From Leisingera sp. SS27 (lineage in GTDB: Bacteria > Pseudomonadota > Alphaproteobacteria > Rhodobacterales > Rhodobacteraceae), in the NCBI RefSeq assembly GCF_028368855.1, contig NZ_JAQNCY010000008.1:1-64000 (forward strand): a stretch of 64,000 bases of DNA. Direction: 5' to 3'. The notes under the pieces were generated by a model. That model was not told the DNA's origin. It saw nothing but the letters and a program-made list of their open reading frames with translations, and ran no database searches. Numbering within the stretch: position 1 is the first letter of the stretch; the number at the start of each line of letters is the position of its first letter. Below are positions 7,373-16,690 of this stretch, piece after piece. A program made the position numbers and the translations under genes.

Positions 7373-8680
7373 CTAGGCTTGCCTGGCTGTACTGTTGTCT
7401 CCGAACACAGAGTAATACTCTTGAGCGGTCAGGAGGATACTGGCCTGCGCGCCCTCCTCGGCACTGATCTGATTGCCCGCCGCATCGCGCCAACGGTCCT
7501 CGCTGGTGGAGTAGTTGTCATGGAAGGCGATACTGAGCCCGGACTGATCCCCGGGCAAGGTTGCGATGGCAATACCGTCCATGGCGATCAGAGTGCTGTC
7601 CTGATCCGCGTCGTAGCTGACGCTCAGTCCGGCGATTGCATCTTCGAAGCTGTAGCTGGGAATGGACCCGAAGCCGGCAACGACCGGGAAGTCGATCCGC
7701 AACTGATCCTCTGACGGATCGAAATCGGTGATTTCCGCCTCCTGAGTTCCGGCCTCGTACACATTTGCAAAGGCGTGGAAGGTGTCCGCCCCTGCGCCGC
7801 CTGTGGCCGTTGTCCCGGGACCGATCCACAGGCGGTCATCTCCAGTTCCACCGTCGAGCACATCACCGTCGTCACCCGCACGGGTCAGGTCACCGGGGTA
7901 GTGATTGTAGGACCCTTCATAGTGGATCGAGCCACTGCCGCTGTAGAGCGTATCGTCGCCTTCGCCGCCGGTAAGGGTGTCGGCACCGCCTTCGCCAAAG
8001 ATCACATCATCGCCTGCGGTGCCGTCCAGTGTGTCACTTTCCGAAGTGCCGCGGATCGCATCCAGGGCGAAGGGGGCGCTGAAGCCAGGGTTTTCAAAGC
8101 GCTCTGTCCAGGCAACGTCACCAATGCCGTTCAGAAAATCCACTTCCAAGACCTTTCCCTCTGCAAGCGAAACGCCGGGCAGGGTCAGGATCGTTTGGTT
8201 GTTGAGAGTGTCGATAAAGCGCAGGCCGCTGCCGTCCTCGGTCTCGATCAGTTCAACGTAACCGGAAGAATACGGCGTCAGTGCCAGCTGGTCGGTACCC
8301 AGTTCAAAATCCTCAATCACCGTTTCACGGCTGCCCGCATCGTCCAGAACGAAACGGTCCGCGCCGTGGCCGCCGGCGGCCGTATTGCCGGCACCCAGAT
8401 GCAGTTCATCATCTCCGCGGCCGCCAGCCAGGAGATCAAGGTCACCGGCGTTGCCTGTCAGCGTGTCGTTTCCATCTGCGCCGTCCAGGATGTCGTTCGT
8501 CCCGGCGGTGCCGGACAAGCTGATGTTTTGGGGCAGCGGATCAGGGCCCGCCGGTATTTCGGGAACAACTGGCGGTTCCGGTTCAGACCGCTCAGACGAT
8601 TCTTCTCCGGAAACGTCCGCGTTATCAAAACCAACCCCGATTGCGGAGCCAGCCAGTGCCAGAAAGATAAGAAGTTCCAT
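7373..8680 (-). CDS. RTX-repeat calcium-binding protein with N-terminal membrane segment
   Basis: This protein of about 435 residues starts MELLIFLALAGSAIGVGF, a single hydrophobic segment, followed by an acidic Glu/Pro-rich linker. Hemolysin-type GGxGxDxL nonapeptides then occur in three clusters, for example DGADGNDTLTGNAGD, GEGGADTLTGGEGDD and LDGGTGDDRLWIG. Between the clusters are beta-rich segments with DFELGTDQL and DFDPSEDQLRI, typical of C-terminal parts of secreted RTX proteins. Calcium-dependent folding outside the cytoplasm is expected from the family. No type I secretion genes are near. The start is the ATG at 8680; its ribosome site is weak. Confidence 0.8.
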   Translation of the reverse strand: MELLIFLALAGSAIGVGFDNADVSGEESSERSEPEPPVVPEIPAGPDPLPQNISLSGTAGTNDILDGADGNDTLTGNAGDLDLLAGGRGDDELHLGAGNTAAGGHGADRFVLDDAGSRETVIEDFELGTDQLALTPYSSGYVELIETEDGSGLRFIDTLNNQTILTLPGVSLAEGKVLEVDFLNGIGDVAWTERFENPGFSAPFALDAIRGTSESDTLDGTAGDDVIFGEGGADTLTGGEGDDTLYSGSGSIHYEGSYNHYPGDLTRAGDDGDVLDGGTGDDRLWIGPGTTATGGAGADTFHAFANVYEAGTQEAEITDFDPSEDQLRIDFPVVAGFGSIPSYSFEDAIAGLSVSYDADQDSTLIAMDGIAIATLPGDQSGLSIAFHDNYSTSEDRWRDAAGNQISAEEGAQASILLTAQEYYSVFGDNSTARQA

Positions 8681-8797
8681 ACCGCTCAGGTCAATAAATT
8701 GGTCAAATCCTTTGCGGGAAAAATCTGGCCGCGGATCAGTTGGAGGATGGCGAAAGCGGGCTTGGAAGGCAACCTTTGCTGTTCTAAAACCGCTACC

Positions 8798-9319
8798 ATG
8801 ATCACCCGCAGCCATACCAAGGGCGATGCGCCCTCGACCGCCGTGTATTCCGATTGCGAAACGTACCGCTACAGCCTGACCCGGATCTGGGAACCTGCTG
8901 GCCTGCGGGTGATGTTCGTAATGCTGAACCCTTCGACTGCAACAGAGGTGCAGAACGACCCAACCATTGAACGCTGCGAGCGCCGTGCCCGGGCACTGGG
9001 ATTCGGCGGATTCCGCGCAACCAACATCTTTGCCTGCCGCGTCACTGACCCGCGGGAGATGCGCAGGCTGGAAGCGCCTGAAGGGCCGGATAACATGGCG
9101 GCCGTTCTTGAAGGCATGGATTGGGCCGATACAGTCATCTGTGCCTGGGGCACACATGGCGCACACCGCGGACAGGGCGCGCTGGTCGAAGAGGCGCTCC
9201 GCTCGACAGGGAAGCCGCTGCATCATCTTGGCCTCAGCAAGGTAGGCCATCCCAAGCATCCCTTGTATATTCCCTACCGCCAGCAGCCGGAACTGTGGGC
9301 GGTCATCGCAGGCCACTGA
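8798..9319 (+). CDS. DUF1643 domain-containing protein
   Basis: This 173-residue protein matches DUF1643: RYSLTRIWEP near residue 25, VMFVMLNPSTATEVQNDPT, then IERCERRARALGFGG and TNIFACRVTDP, and a C-terminal HHLGLSKVGHPKHPLY. The family has no established biochemical role. It begins at the ATG at 8798 and is divergent from the RTX gene at 7373-8680, with 117 bases between starts. The second RTX gene follows in the same direction after about 96 bases. Confidence 0.85.
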   Translation: MITRSHTKGDAPSTAVYSDCETYRYSLTRIWEPAGLRVMFVMLNPSTATEVQNDPTIERCERRARALGFGGFRATNIFACRVTDPREMRRLEAPEGPDNMAAVLEGMDWADTVICAWGTHGAHRGQGALVEEALRSTGKPLHHLGLSKVGHPKHPLYIPYRQQPELWAVIAGH

Positions 9320-9415
9320 CCCGAATTAACCGGTGTTCCTGTTTTGTTTTGCAATTTGCCGTGCGCTGTGAAAGTGTGCTCGCGTGCGAGTAATACATCC
9401 GGGAGTTGATAGCCA

Positions 9416-10396
9416 ATGTTGTGGCTTGCAAGCATGTTGGGACTGGTGGCAATGGGCAGTGCGGTCCTGGTCAATGTCGACGGCACAGAGGATGAAGAGG
9501 GCGCCGGGCCTGAGGAGGATGGCCTGGACGGCGGTTATATTGAGCCTGGCGGTGAAGCCCCCGGTGATGGTGACACCATAACTGGCACTGATGCTGGCGA
9601 TGTGCTGGCAGGCAGCAGCGGATCAGACAGCATCAGTGGCGGCGGGGGGGATGACCAGATCGGTGGTTACGGCGGCGATGACTGGCTGGCTGGCGGCGAA
9701 GGCCACGATGTACTGCATGGCGATGGCGGCGACGACAGCCTGTTTGGCGGCGGCGGCGACGACCTTCTGCACGGAGAGGACGGCGCCGATATTCTGGAAG
9801 GCGGCGATGGGGCTGACAGCCTGTACGGCCATTTCGGAACGGACAGCCTGTTTGGCGGCGGCGGTGATGATGTGCTTCACGGCGGTCAGGACGGCGACTG
9901 GCTCGAGGGTGGCGGCGGCACGGATTCGCTGCACGGCAATGACGGCGACGACAGCCTGACCGGCGAGGCCGGCCAGGATGCGCTGTTCGGCGGCACAGGC
10001 AATGATGTTGTATCCGGTGCCGGAGATGGCGCTGAGCAGGATTTCTTGAACGGCGGCGATGGCGACGATACGCTGATCGCCGGGGCCGCGGATGTCCTGA
10101 CCGGCGGAGCAGGCGCGGACCAGTTTGCCGCAGGCATCTGGACCGGCACGTCGGAAGCTGTCCAGTTGATGGATTACGATGCCGCTGAGGATCAGCTGGT
10201 GCTGGTCTGGGACTTTGACGGCGGTGCCGAGCCATCCGTGGAGGTGCAGCAGAATCCCGATTTTGAGGGCGAGCACCTGGTCCTGGTGGATGGCGAGCCG
10301 GCTCTGCGTGTGTCTGGTGCCGATGAGCTGACCGCCAGCGATGTGGTGCTGATGGATACTGCCTCGGCTGCCGCAGCAGGAATGCTGCCGCAATAG
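9416..10396 (+). CDS. RTX-repeat calcium-binding protein with N-terminal membrane segment (second copy)
   Basis: This 326-residue protein has the same architecture as the one at 7373-8680: a start with a single hydrophobic segment (MLWLASMLGLVAMGSAVL), an acidic linker (DEEGAGPEEDGLDGG) and then about 14 tandem RTX nonapeptides such as GGGGDDQIGGYGGDD and GGDGADSLYG between residues 55 and 235. The C-terminal region has MDYDAAEDQLVLVWDF. GC content is extreme in the repeats because of the GGC/GAT codons. The ATG has a GGGAG site upstream. It is predicted to be membrane-anchored or exported and to bind calcium. Confidence 0.82.
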   Translation: MLWLASMLGLVAMGSAVLVNVDGTEDEEGAGPEEDGLDGGYIEPGGEAPGDGDTITGTDAGDVLAGSSGSDSISGGGGDDQIGGYGGDDWLAGGEGHDVLHGDGGDDSLFGGGGDDLLHGEDGADILEGGDGADSLYGHFGTDSLFGGGGDDVLHGGQDGDWLEGGGGTDSLHGNDGDDSLTGEAGQDALFGGTGNDVVSGAGDGAEQDFLNGGDGDDTLIAGAADVLTGGAGADQFAAGIWTGTSEAVQLMDYDAAEDQLVLVWDFDGGAEPSVEVQQNPDFEGEHLVLVDGEPALRVSGADELTASDVVLMDTASAAAAGMLPQ

Positions 10397-10561
10397 AGGC
10401 GGCAATCCCGGCGGGGATACCCGCACATATCCTTTGCCTTTGCTCTGGAATCATCTTATACGCCCGCATCTGCTTCGCTACGCGGCAGACAGCTCCATGG
10501 GCCTGTGCTGGACGACATCCCGGCCTGCGCCATCCACTCTAACCTTATGAAGGAGACCCCG

Positions 10562-10831
10562 ATGTCGATCACTGCGGAAGAAAAAGCGCGCCTGATGAAA
10601 GAATTCGCAACCAAAGAAGGCGACACCGGTTCTCCGGAAGTCCAGGTTGCAATCCTGACCTCGCGCATCAACACCCTGACTGAGCACTTCAAAACCCACA
10701 AGAAGGACAACCACGGCCGCCGTGGTCTCCTGAAAATGGTTGCTCAGCGCCGCAAGCTGCTGGACTACACCAAAGGCAAGGATGAGGCCCGTTACCAGGA
10801 CCTGATCAAGCGCCTGGGCATCCGCCGCTAA
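10562..10831 (+). CDS. rpsO: 30S ribosomal protein S15
   Basis: This 89-residue protein begins [15 protein letters not shown] and contains the S15 signature [16 protein letters not shown], followed by [19 protein letters not shown]. It binds 16S rRNA in the central domain of the small subunit. I chose the ATG at 10562 because of the preceding AAGGAG site and the family length. An intrinsic terminator follows immediately. S15 commonly represses its own translation, but no specific leader structure could be assigned here. Confidence 0.98.
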   Translation: MSITAEEKARLMKEFATKEGDTGSPEVQVAILTSRINTLTEHFKTHKKDNHGRRGLLKMVAQRRKLLDYTKGKDEARYQDLIKRLGIRR

Positions 10832-10853
10832 TCCGCGCGTATCCGGATTTCTG

Positions 10854-10885
10854 CGCCCGTTCCGAAAGGAGCGGGCGTTTTCTTT
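10854..10885 (+). terminator. Intrinsic terminator after rpsO
   Basis: A ten-pair stem (arms cgcccgttcc and ggagcgggcg, one G-T pair) with a gaaa tetraloop is followed by ttttctttt. Confidence 0.9.
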
Positions 10886-11464
10886 TGCGCTGCTCCGTTT
10901 GGTAAAGGCGTACGCCCGCGTCCATGGGCTCACTTGCTTGGCCGGGCTCCCCTTGGCTTTGGGCGCTGCGCACGCGCGGTTGTTGACGAAGGCAAGCCGA
11001 GTGATCTGCCCCCTGCGAAATCCCTCGCCATGATGCAGCGTCTGAGCTGGGTGCTCTGATGCGGATCTACGGTAAGCCCGAATGCATTGCGATTGAGCCA
11101 TTGAGGCACCATTGGCTCGAGCCCAATGGCGAGTGGGCGGACTACACCATCCGGGCCGCACAGAAATTGGCGGACCGGAATGCAATTCCGCGCCCCGCGC
11201 TTGCCCAGCCTGAAACGGCGGCTATCAAAATCAAACCCGAAGCTTCCCGATTTGAACGGGGAACCAGTGGAGGCAGGCCCTCTTCATCAATCCAGTGACG
11301 CTCCTGCGATTATTTCATTCCCCGGATGTGCAGCAGAGTAGTTTCGACACACTGCAAGCGTTTGAGCCTCGTCAGCTCACCACTGCTGAGCGCGAAAGGG
11401 CGGACTTGAGGTGCACGGGCAGTCACGACACACTCTGGGTCCGCTTTGGTGTGAAGGCGAACAC
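10886..11464. other. Gene-poor spacer of about 580 bases
   Basis: Between the rpsO terminator and the end of the minus-strand gene at 11465 no known gene family is visible. The only open frame worth noting is 11059-11298. No tRNA, repeat array or IS end was recognised. Confidence 0.5.
11059..11298 (+). CDS. Doubtful small hypothetical ORF
   Basis: This 79-residue frame begins MRIYGKPECIAIEPL and contains a plausible coding stretch, HHWLEPNGEWADYTIRAAQ. Its second half drifts into low-quality sequence ending in a serine run. There is no convincing ribosome site, and no family is recognised. It could be the remnant of a longer gene or not coding at all. It is listed because the spacer holds nothing better. 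Confidence 0.2.
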   Translation: MRIYGKPECIAIEPLRHHWLEPNGEWADYTIRAAQKLADRNAIPRPALAQPETAAIKIKPEASRFERGTSGGRPSSSIQ

Positions 11465-12334
11465 CTAGAACCACTGACCGGGTTCCATCAGTCCCAGATC
11501 CAGAAGCTGGCGCGAATGCCATTCAAACGGCGCGGAATTATGCCAGCGGAAGGTTTCGATATCGAACGTGGAGCCAGGATTCCGCTTGAGCGCTTTTGCG
11601 GTGCGGAAGGAGCAGACCGCAGCTGTCAGGTTGTGATGCCAGGGGCATGCATATGTGTTGTATTCCTGATCGTTAAAGGTGTGGTCCGGGCGCAGTTTCA
11701 GGCCCGGTTTGGCGCGAAACAGTGAAATCCGGTCTATTTTTCGGCTGGCTGCAGGGATGTGTTCTTCGAACCGCCAGCGAACTCCGCCAAAGAAATCCAG
11801 CTGCCGCTCGCGCGGATGTCCAGTTTCCTGATCTTTGCGCGACTGCGCATAGTAGCCGGATTTGTCGAGATACGCCTCTTCAAGTGACACCGCGCTTGGC
11901 CAAGTATTCAGATCGCCGGCATAGAGGTCAATTACATAGGTGAGCATCGCATCCCGGCGTTCCTCGGTGTGAAAGGTGAGCATCTCTCCGATCCCGCGGG
12001 ACTCGCAAAACGGGTAGAACAAGTATTCCGCATTATAGCAGTAGTAGAGCCAGCACCCTGGCTCAGCCGCAGCGATAACTGCGTTAACGGCGCCTGTGAC
12101 TGCCCCGTCCTTTCCGCAATCAAATGGCACCCTATGCACCATTGCACGCACATCCGGAGGCAAGTCGAAGGCATCCGGCATCAAGGCTGCCACCGCCGTG
12201 AAGCCGCTTTGAAGGTGATGGCGCAGAGTGGTGGCTATCTCCGTTTCATCTTCTATGAAGACCAGCGCCACCGGTCCCTTGGCGAGTAGCGTTTTGCCTT
12301 GTTTCAGGAAATCCTGCAGCGAGGAGTACATCAT
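11465..12334 (-). CDS. Uncharacterised protein, possibly glycosyltransferase-like
   Basis: This protein of about 289 residues has no motif I can assign firmly. The N-terminal half ([18 protein letters not shown], then [10 protein letters not shown] and [16 protein letters not shown]) looks like an alpha/beta fold that inspects an acidic pocket, and the C-terminal half is rich in Trp, His and Tyr ([33 protein letters not shown]). A retaining or inverting glycosyltransferase fold is a guess. I chose the tandem ATG at 12334; an upstream ATG at 12397 would add 21 residues. It is divergent from miaB. Confidence 0.6.
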   Translation of the reverse strand: MMYSSLQDFLKQGKTLLAKGPVALVFIEDETEIATTLRHHLQSGFTAVAALMPDAFDLPPDVRAMVHRVPFDCGKDGAVTGAVNAVIAAAEPGCWLYYCYNAEYLFYPFCESRGIGEMLTFHTEERRDAMLTYVIDLYAGDLNTWPSAVSLEEAYLDKSGYYAQSRKDQETGHPRERQLDFFGGVRWRFEEHIPAASRKIDRISLFRAKPGLKLRPDHTFNDQEYNTYACPWHHNLTAAVCSFRTAKALKRNPGSTFDIETFRWHNSAPFEWHSRQLLDLGLMEPGQWF

Positions 12335-12460
12335 GCCGTTCTGCCCTGCCTTTCTGGCCTTTGCAGCCAAAATCGGGTAAATGCCGCTCCATTGCAAGCT
12401 GCGGCATTTGCCTGTATTGCAAGCCGCTGTTTACCCACCCTGGCTGGAAGGCTGACCCGC

Positions 12461-13783
12461 ATGAGCGCCCCGAAAAAGCTGTTTATCAAGACCTATGGCT
12501 GTCAGATGAATGTCTATGACAGCGAACGTATGGCCGAGGCGCTGGGCGGCGAAGGTTATATCGAGACAAAATCTGCCGATGACGCCGATATGATCCTGCT
12601 CAATACCTGCCATATCCGGGAAAAGGCGGCGGAAAAGGTCTATTCTGAACTGGGCCGCTTCAAGGGGCTGAAGGCTGAGAAGCCGGATCTGAAGATCGGC
12701 GTCGCTGGCTGCGTCGCCCAGGCCGAAGGCGAGGAGATCATGCGCCGCCAGCCGCTGGTCGATCTGGTAGTGGGCCCGCAGAGCTACCACCGCCTGCCGG
12801 AGATGGAGGCCAAGGCACGGACAGGGGAGAAGGTGCTGGATACCGATTTCCCCGAAGAAGACAAGTTCGAGAAATTGAAAAACCGCCCCAAGGCCAAGCG
12901 CGGCCCGACGGCGTTTCTGACGGTGCAGGAGGGCTGCGACAAGTTCTGCGCCTTCTGCGTCGTGCCTTACACCCGGGGTGCCGAAGTCTCGCGCCCGGCA
13001 GACCGTATCCTGCGCGAGGCGCAGGACCTGGTCGAACGCGGTGTGCGCGAAATCACCCTGCTGGGCCAGAATGTGAACGCTTACCACGGTGCTGGGCCTA
13101 ACGGTGATCTGACATTGGCGCAGCTCATTTGGGAGTTGGATAAGATCGAAGGTCTGGAGCGTATCCGCTTCACCACATCGCACCCGAACGACATGCAGGA
13201 CGATCTGATTGAGGCACACGGTACTTGCGCCAAGCTGATGCCCTATCTGCATCTCCCGGTTCAAGCGGGCTCAGACAAGATCCTCAAACGGATGAACCGC
13301 TCCCACACTGCCGAAAGCTACATCCGCCTGATTGAGCGCATCCGTGCCGCGCGGCCTGACATCCTGATCTCCGGAGACTTCATTGTCGGTTTTCCGGAAG
13401 AGACTGAGGAAGACTTCCAGGCCACGATGGACCTGGTGGAGGAAGTGAAATACGGCACGGCCTATTCCTTCAAATACTCAACACGCCCAGGCACCCCGGC
13501 TGCAGAGCGCGCGCAGGTGGATCCTGCCGCGGCAGACGACCGGCTGCAGCGCCTGCAAACCTTGCTGACCCGGCAGCAGCGCGAAGTGCAGGACAGCATG
13601 GTTGGCCGTGAAGTCGGTGTGCTGTTTGAAAAGGCGGGCCGCTTGCCCGGGCAGATGGTGGGTAAGTCCGACTACCTGCATGCCGTGCATGTTGCTGATT
13701 GCAGCCGTGGTATCGGCGAACTTGCCCGGGTGCGTATTGTGTCTTCCGGAGCAAACTCCCTGGCTGGTGAACTGGTCGGCTGA
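12461..13783 (+). CDS. miaB: tRNA-2-methylthio-N6-dimethylallyladenosine synthase MiaB
   Basis: This 440-residue radical-SAM methylthiotransferase adds the 2-methylthio group to i6A37 of tRNAs reading UNN codons. The UPF0004 domain opens with [15 protein letters not shown] (Cys14) and has [10 protein letters not shown] and [11 protein letters not shown], which bind the auxiliary cluster. The radical-SAM cluster is Cys159, Cys163 and Cys166 in [18 protein letters not shown]-terminal TRAM domain follows. MNVYD and RGAEVSRP favour MiaB over RimO. I chose the ATG at 12461, which has a GGAAGG site; upstream frame has no family similarity. Confidence 0.96.
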   Translation: MSAPKKLFIKTYGCQMNVYDSERMAEALGGEGYIETKSADDADMILLNTCHIREKAAEKVYSELGRFKGLKAEKPDLKIGVAGCVAQAEGEEIMRRQPLVDLVVGPQSYHRLPEMEAKARTGEKVLDTDFPEEDKFEKLKNRPKAKRGPTAFLTVQEGCDKFCAFCVVPYTRGAEVSRPADRILREAQDLVERGVREITLLGQNVNAYHGAGPNGDLTLAQLIWELDKIEGLERIRFTTSHPNDMQDDLIEAHGTCAKLMPYLHLPVQAGSDKILKRMNRSHTAESYIRLIERIRAARPDILISGDFIVGFPEETEEDFQATMDLVEEVKYGTAYSFKYSTRPGTPAAERAQVDPAAADDRLQRLQTLLTRQQREVQDSMVGREVGVLFEKAGRLPGQMVGKSDYLHAVHVADCSRGIGELARVRIVSSGANSLAGELVG

Positions 13784-14059
13784 CACCTTGTTTCGCTCGG
13801 CGAATCGCTGCGGCGACGGGCGGGAACAGTTGCAAGTCCGGGCGGTCCGGCTGATCTTCAGGAAGCGATTTGCATCGCGACTGGCAACAATGCCCCGGAG
13901 TTGGGTTGAGTGTTTTGCGGAAGTGTTTAATCGGCTTGTGCATTCGGCCGATTTTGAGAATGTTTTAACTAAAAATCAGGTAGATTTACCCGTATGGCCT
14001 AAGGGGTGGCCAGGTTTGAGACAGCTCCCTGGGGGGACTTAGGTGAAGGAATTTCGGTT

Positions 14060-14638
14060 GTGTTGACATTTAAACTGCACAAGGCGATTGCGCTGGCCGC
14101 TGCTGCCGCGGCTGCGCTCAGCATCGCCGCTGCGCCCGCGAGCGCCCAATCACAGCAGCGAACCATCAAAGGCGAACGCTATGTGCCGACCATCTGGGTC
14201 GACCCGGATGGCTGTGAGCATTGGGTGATGGACGATGGCGCTGAGGGCTACATGACGCCTCATGTCAAACCGGATGGCAAACCCGTTTGCCGCCGCGGCA
14301 ATATCTGCGGTGTGATGCCGACGGACCAGTTCTTTGCCACTGACAAACACTACATCAATGCAGCAGGCAGACAGCGCCTGCGGCAGTTCTTCCAGCAGGC
14401 GCAGGGCAACGGTGCGCGCGCCTTCATCGTTGCGGGCCACACCGACAGCAGAGCATCGGATGAATACAACATCCGCCTGTCCGAGCGCCGCGCAAATGCG
14501 GTGGCAGCGGTTGGCCGTTCGGCTGGTGCGCGCATTTCAGGTGTGCGTGCCTACGGCGAGCGCGATCCGCGGGTGCCCAATACCAGCGCTGCCAACATGG
14601 CACAGAACCGCCGTGTCGAAATCTATTGCCTGCGCTGA
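14060..14638 (+). CDS. OmpA-domain protein with N-terminal WVDP-GCEHW motif
   Basis: This protein of about 192 residues has a signal peptide (KAIALAAAAAAALSIAAAP, cleavage near ASAQS), then the motif WVDPDGCEHWVMDDGAEGY at residues 50-70 ending in PDGKPVC, and a C-terminal OmpA peptidoglycan-binding domain (IVAGHTDSRASDEYN, LSERRANAV, NRRVEIY). I chose the GTG at 14060, which has AAGGA 9 bases upstream and gives a good signal peptide. It should sit in the periplasm attached to the cell wall. The next gene, 9 bases on, encodes a lipoprotein with the same motif. Confidence 0.8.
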   Translation: MLTFKLHKAIALAAAAAAALSIAAAPASAQSQQRTIKGERYVPTIWVDPDGCEHWVMDDGAEGYMTPHVKPDGKPVCRRGNICGVMPTDQFFATDKHYINAAGRQRLRQFFQQAQGNGARAFIVAGHTDSRASDEYNIRLSERRANAVAAVGRSAGARISGVRAYGERDPRVPNTSAANMAQNRRVEIYCLR

Positions 14639-14647
14639 GGGGGAAGC

Positions 14648-14953
14648 ATGATGATGAAAAGAACGCTTGGTCTTGTTGCGGTTATTTCACTCCTTGGAGC
14701 CTGCAGCGAAGCATTTGATAAAACCCGCGATGGCCACGTTGGCGATGGCAGCAACAATCACCTGTCCAACCTGACAGCCGGCATCTGGGTTGACCCGAAC
14801 GGTTGTGAACACTGGATCATCGACGATGGGCTTGAGGGCTACGCTGACCTCCGCCGCACGCCCGACGGGAAGCCGGTCTGCAACAGTGATATTCCGCCCA
14901 CCCTGGCGACCGGCCCCTTCAAGGACGGTTCGACTTTTGGCGACCCGATCTGA
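14648..14953 (+). CDS. Small lipoprotein sharing the WVDP-GCEHW motif
   Basis: This 101-residue protein has a lipoprotein signal (MKRTLGLVAVISLLGAC, lipid-modified Cys near residue 19) and then WVDPNGCEHWIIDDGLEGY with PDGKPVC, almost identical to the motif in the upstream OmpA protein. The two Cys of the motif are conserved in both and might form a disulfide (inference). It is co-transcribed with the OmpA gene and closed by a terminator. The function is unknown. The tandem ATGs at 14648, 14651 and 14654 make the exact start uncertain. Confidence 0.8.
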   Translation: MMMKRTLGLVAVISLLGACSEAFDKTRDGHVGDGSNNHLSNLTAGIWVDPNGCEHWIIDDGLEGYADLRRTPDGKPVCNSDIPPTLATGPFKDGSTFGDPI

Positions 14954-14975
14954 GACATACAACTTGCTTGATTTG

Positions 14976-15006
14976 CAGCCGCCCTCCGGGGCGGCTGTTT
15001 TTGTTT
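14976..15006 (+). terminator. Intrinsic terminator after the lipoprotein gene
   Basis: An eight-pair stem (cagccgcc and ggcggctg, loop ctccgg) is followed by tttttgttt. Confidence 0.85.
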
Positions 15007-15094
15007 CAAAAATGTGATTTTGCGCAGCGCCTGCTTGCGCAAACGCTGCCGCAGAGGCAGACTGAAGAGGCAACGCCAGATTGAGGAGATCAGC

Positions 15095-16105
15095 TTGGCC
15101 ATCAGCGCCCTGAATGACCCGCAGACCCAGACCGCAACCCACGAAGTGCTGCTGGAATTTCCTGACAACCGATTGCTGATCGACCTGTGCGGCGAATATG
15201 ACCGCAACCTGGCTGACATTGAACAAAAACTGGGTGTGCAAATTGTCCGCCGCGGCAATCAATTGTCAGTGATGGGTGAGGATTCCGCACGGGAGCAGGC
15301 TGCTGGGGTGCTGACAGCGCTTTATGACCGCCTGGAAACCGGCCGCAGTGTCGAAAGCGGCGACATCGACCGCGAATTGCGCATGGGGACGGACACGGAT
15401 GATGCCGAACCCGATGGCCAGCTGCAGATGTTCCGCGGCGGCCGGGTTGAGATCAAGACCCGCAAGAAACTGGTGGAACCGCGCACTGACGCGCAAAAGG
15501 CCTATGTTCAGTCCCTGTTCGAGCACGAACTGGCTTTTGGCATCGGCCCCGCTGGCACCGGCAAAACCTATCTGGCCGTTGCCGTGGGTGTTTCGATGTT
15601 CATCACCGGCCATGTCGACCGCATCATCCTGTCGCGCCCGGCGGTGGAGGCCGGGGAAAAGCTCGGCTACCTGCCCGGCGACATGAAGGACAAGGTCGAT
15701 CCCTACATGCAGCCGCTTTATGACGCGTTGAACGATTTCCTGCCGGGCAAGCAGCTTGCCAAGCTGATTGAGGACAAGCGGATCGAGATCGCACCTTTGG
15801 CCTTCATGCGCGGCCGCACACTGTCCAACGCCTTTGTGGTGCTGGACGAGGCGCAAAATGCCACCACCATGCAGATGAAGATGTTCCTTACCCGCCTGGG
15901 CGAGGGCTCGCGCATGGTGATCACCGGCGACCGCTCGCAAGTTGACTTGCCGCGCGGAGTGCAGTCGGGCTTGGCCGATGCTGAGCGGCTGCTGAAAAGC
16001 ATTCCCAAGGTCAGCTTCAACTACTTCACTGCCCGTGATGTGGTGCGCCACCCGCTTGTGGCCGCGATCATTGAGGCCTATGACGCGGATTCGACACCGG
16101 CCTGA
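15095..16105 (+). CDS. phoH: PhoH family ATPase
   Basis: This protein of about 336 residues is a PhoH/YbeZ-type P-loop ATPase thought to act in RNA metabolism together with YbeY. Walker A is GIGPAGTGKTYLAVAV and Walker B is AFVVLDEAQNATTMQMK, with MVITGDRSQVDLP as the sensor region. The N-terminal part (NRLLIDLCGEYDRNL) is a KH-like domain. I chose TTG at 15095 because a GAGGAG site lies 6 bases upstream; a frame extends farther up through the preceding terminator and is unlikely. Genes ybeY, corC and lnt follow in the conserved phoH-ybeY-corC-lnt order. Confidence 0.93.
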   Translation: MAISALNDPQTQTATHEVLLEFPDNRLLIDLCGEYDRNLADIEQKLGVQIVRRGNQLSVMGEDSAREQAAGVLTALYDRLETGRSVESGDIDRELRMGTDTDDAEPDGQLQMFRGGRVEIKTRKKLVEPRTDAQKAYVQSLFEHELAFGIGPAGTGKTYLAVAVGVSMFITGHVDRIILSRPAVEAGEKLGYLPGDMKDKVDPYMQPLYDALNDFLPGKQLAKLIEDKRIEIAPLAFMRGRTLSNAFVVLDEAQNATTMQMKMFLTRLGEGSRMVITGDRSQVDLPRGVQSGLADAERLLKSIPKVSFNYFTARDVVRHPLVAAIIEAYDADSTPA

Positions 16106-16123
16106 CGGACGCACTCAATCGGG

Positions 16124-16172
16124 CTTCATCTTTGTGAAAATACTCCGGGGGTGCGGGGGCTGGCCCCCGCGT
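16124..16172. repeat. Roseobacter-type intergenic element with GC hairpin
   Basis: Between phoH and ybeY, a tttgtgaaaatactccggg segment is followed by the perfect hairpin gcgggggc-tg-gcccccgc at 16153-16170. Sequences of this style recur between genes in Roseobacter genomes (recollection, not checked). Only one copy was seen in this window. Confidence 0.45.
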
Positions 16173-16185
16173 ATGCAACCGCATC

Positions 16186-16686
16186 ATGACGCTCGACATC
16201 TCTATCGAAGACAGCCGCTGGCAGAGGGGCGGCCTTGAGCCGCTGGCGGAAGAAGCCATCGCTGTTGTGCTGGCGCATTTCGGCCTTGATCCGGAAGTCT
16301 GCGAAATCTCGCTCTTGGCCTGCGATGACGCCCGGATCGCTGAGTTGAACGCTGAGTTCCGGGAAAAGGACAAGCCTACCAATGTTCTCAGCTGGCCGGC
16401 AGAGGAGCTGGCGGCCGAGGAGGACGGCGGCACGCCTTTGCTGCCAGAGGCCGATTTTACCGGGGAAATCCCGCTGGGTGACATTGCCATTTCCTATGAT
16501 ACCTGCGCCCGGGAAGCTGCCGGAGCGGGCAAAAACCTGGCCAACCATACCCGTCACCTGCTCATTCACGGACTGTTGCATCTTTTGGGCTATGATCACA
16601 TTCGTGACCGCGATGCCGCATTGATGGAAGGGATTGAGGTCCTGCTACTTGGCAAACTGGGTATCGCGAACCCATATAATAGTTAG
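16186..16686 (+). CDS. ybeY: Endoribonuclease YbeY (rRNA maturation factor)
   Basis: This 166-residue zinc-dependent protein acts in 16S rRNA 3' end maturation and ribosome quality control. The diagnostic metal motif HLLIHGLLHLLGYDH carries three His ligands near residues 126-136, and NVLSWPAEEL and GDIAISYDT are the other family signatures. The length is normal. It stands between phoH and corC, its usual partners. The ATG at 16186 follows the hairpin element by 14 bases, and no strong ribosome site is visible. Confidence 0.95.
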   Translation: MTLDISIEDSRWQRGGLEPLAEEAIAVVLAHFGLDPEVCEISLLACDDARIAELNAEFREKDKPTNVLSWPAEELAAEEDGGTPLLPEADFTGEIPLGDIAISYDTCAREAAGAGKNLANHTRHLLIHGLLHLLGYDHIRDRDAALMEGIEVLLLGKLGIANPYNS

Positions 16687-16690
16687 GACG

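Noticed and set aside
8681-9316. Upstream extension of the RTX gene at 7373
   Set aside because: The extended frame lies antisense to the DUF1643 gene and shows no RTX or signal features; the ATG at 8680 fits the architecture shared with the second RTX protein.
7373-10396. CRISPR array or satellite DNA in the RTX regions
   Set aside because: The periodic sequence is coding RTX nonapeptides in frame, without spacers.
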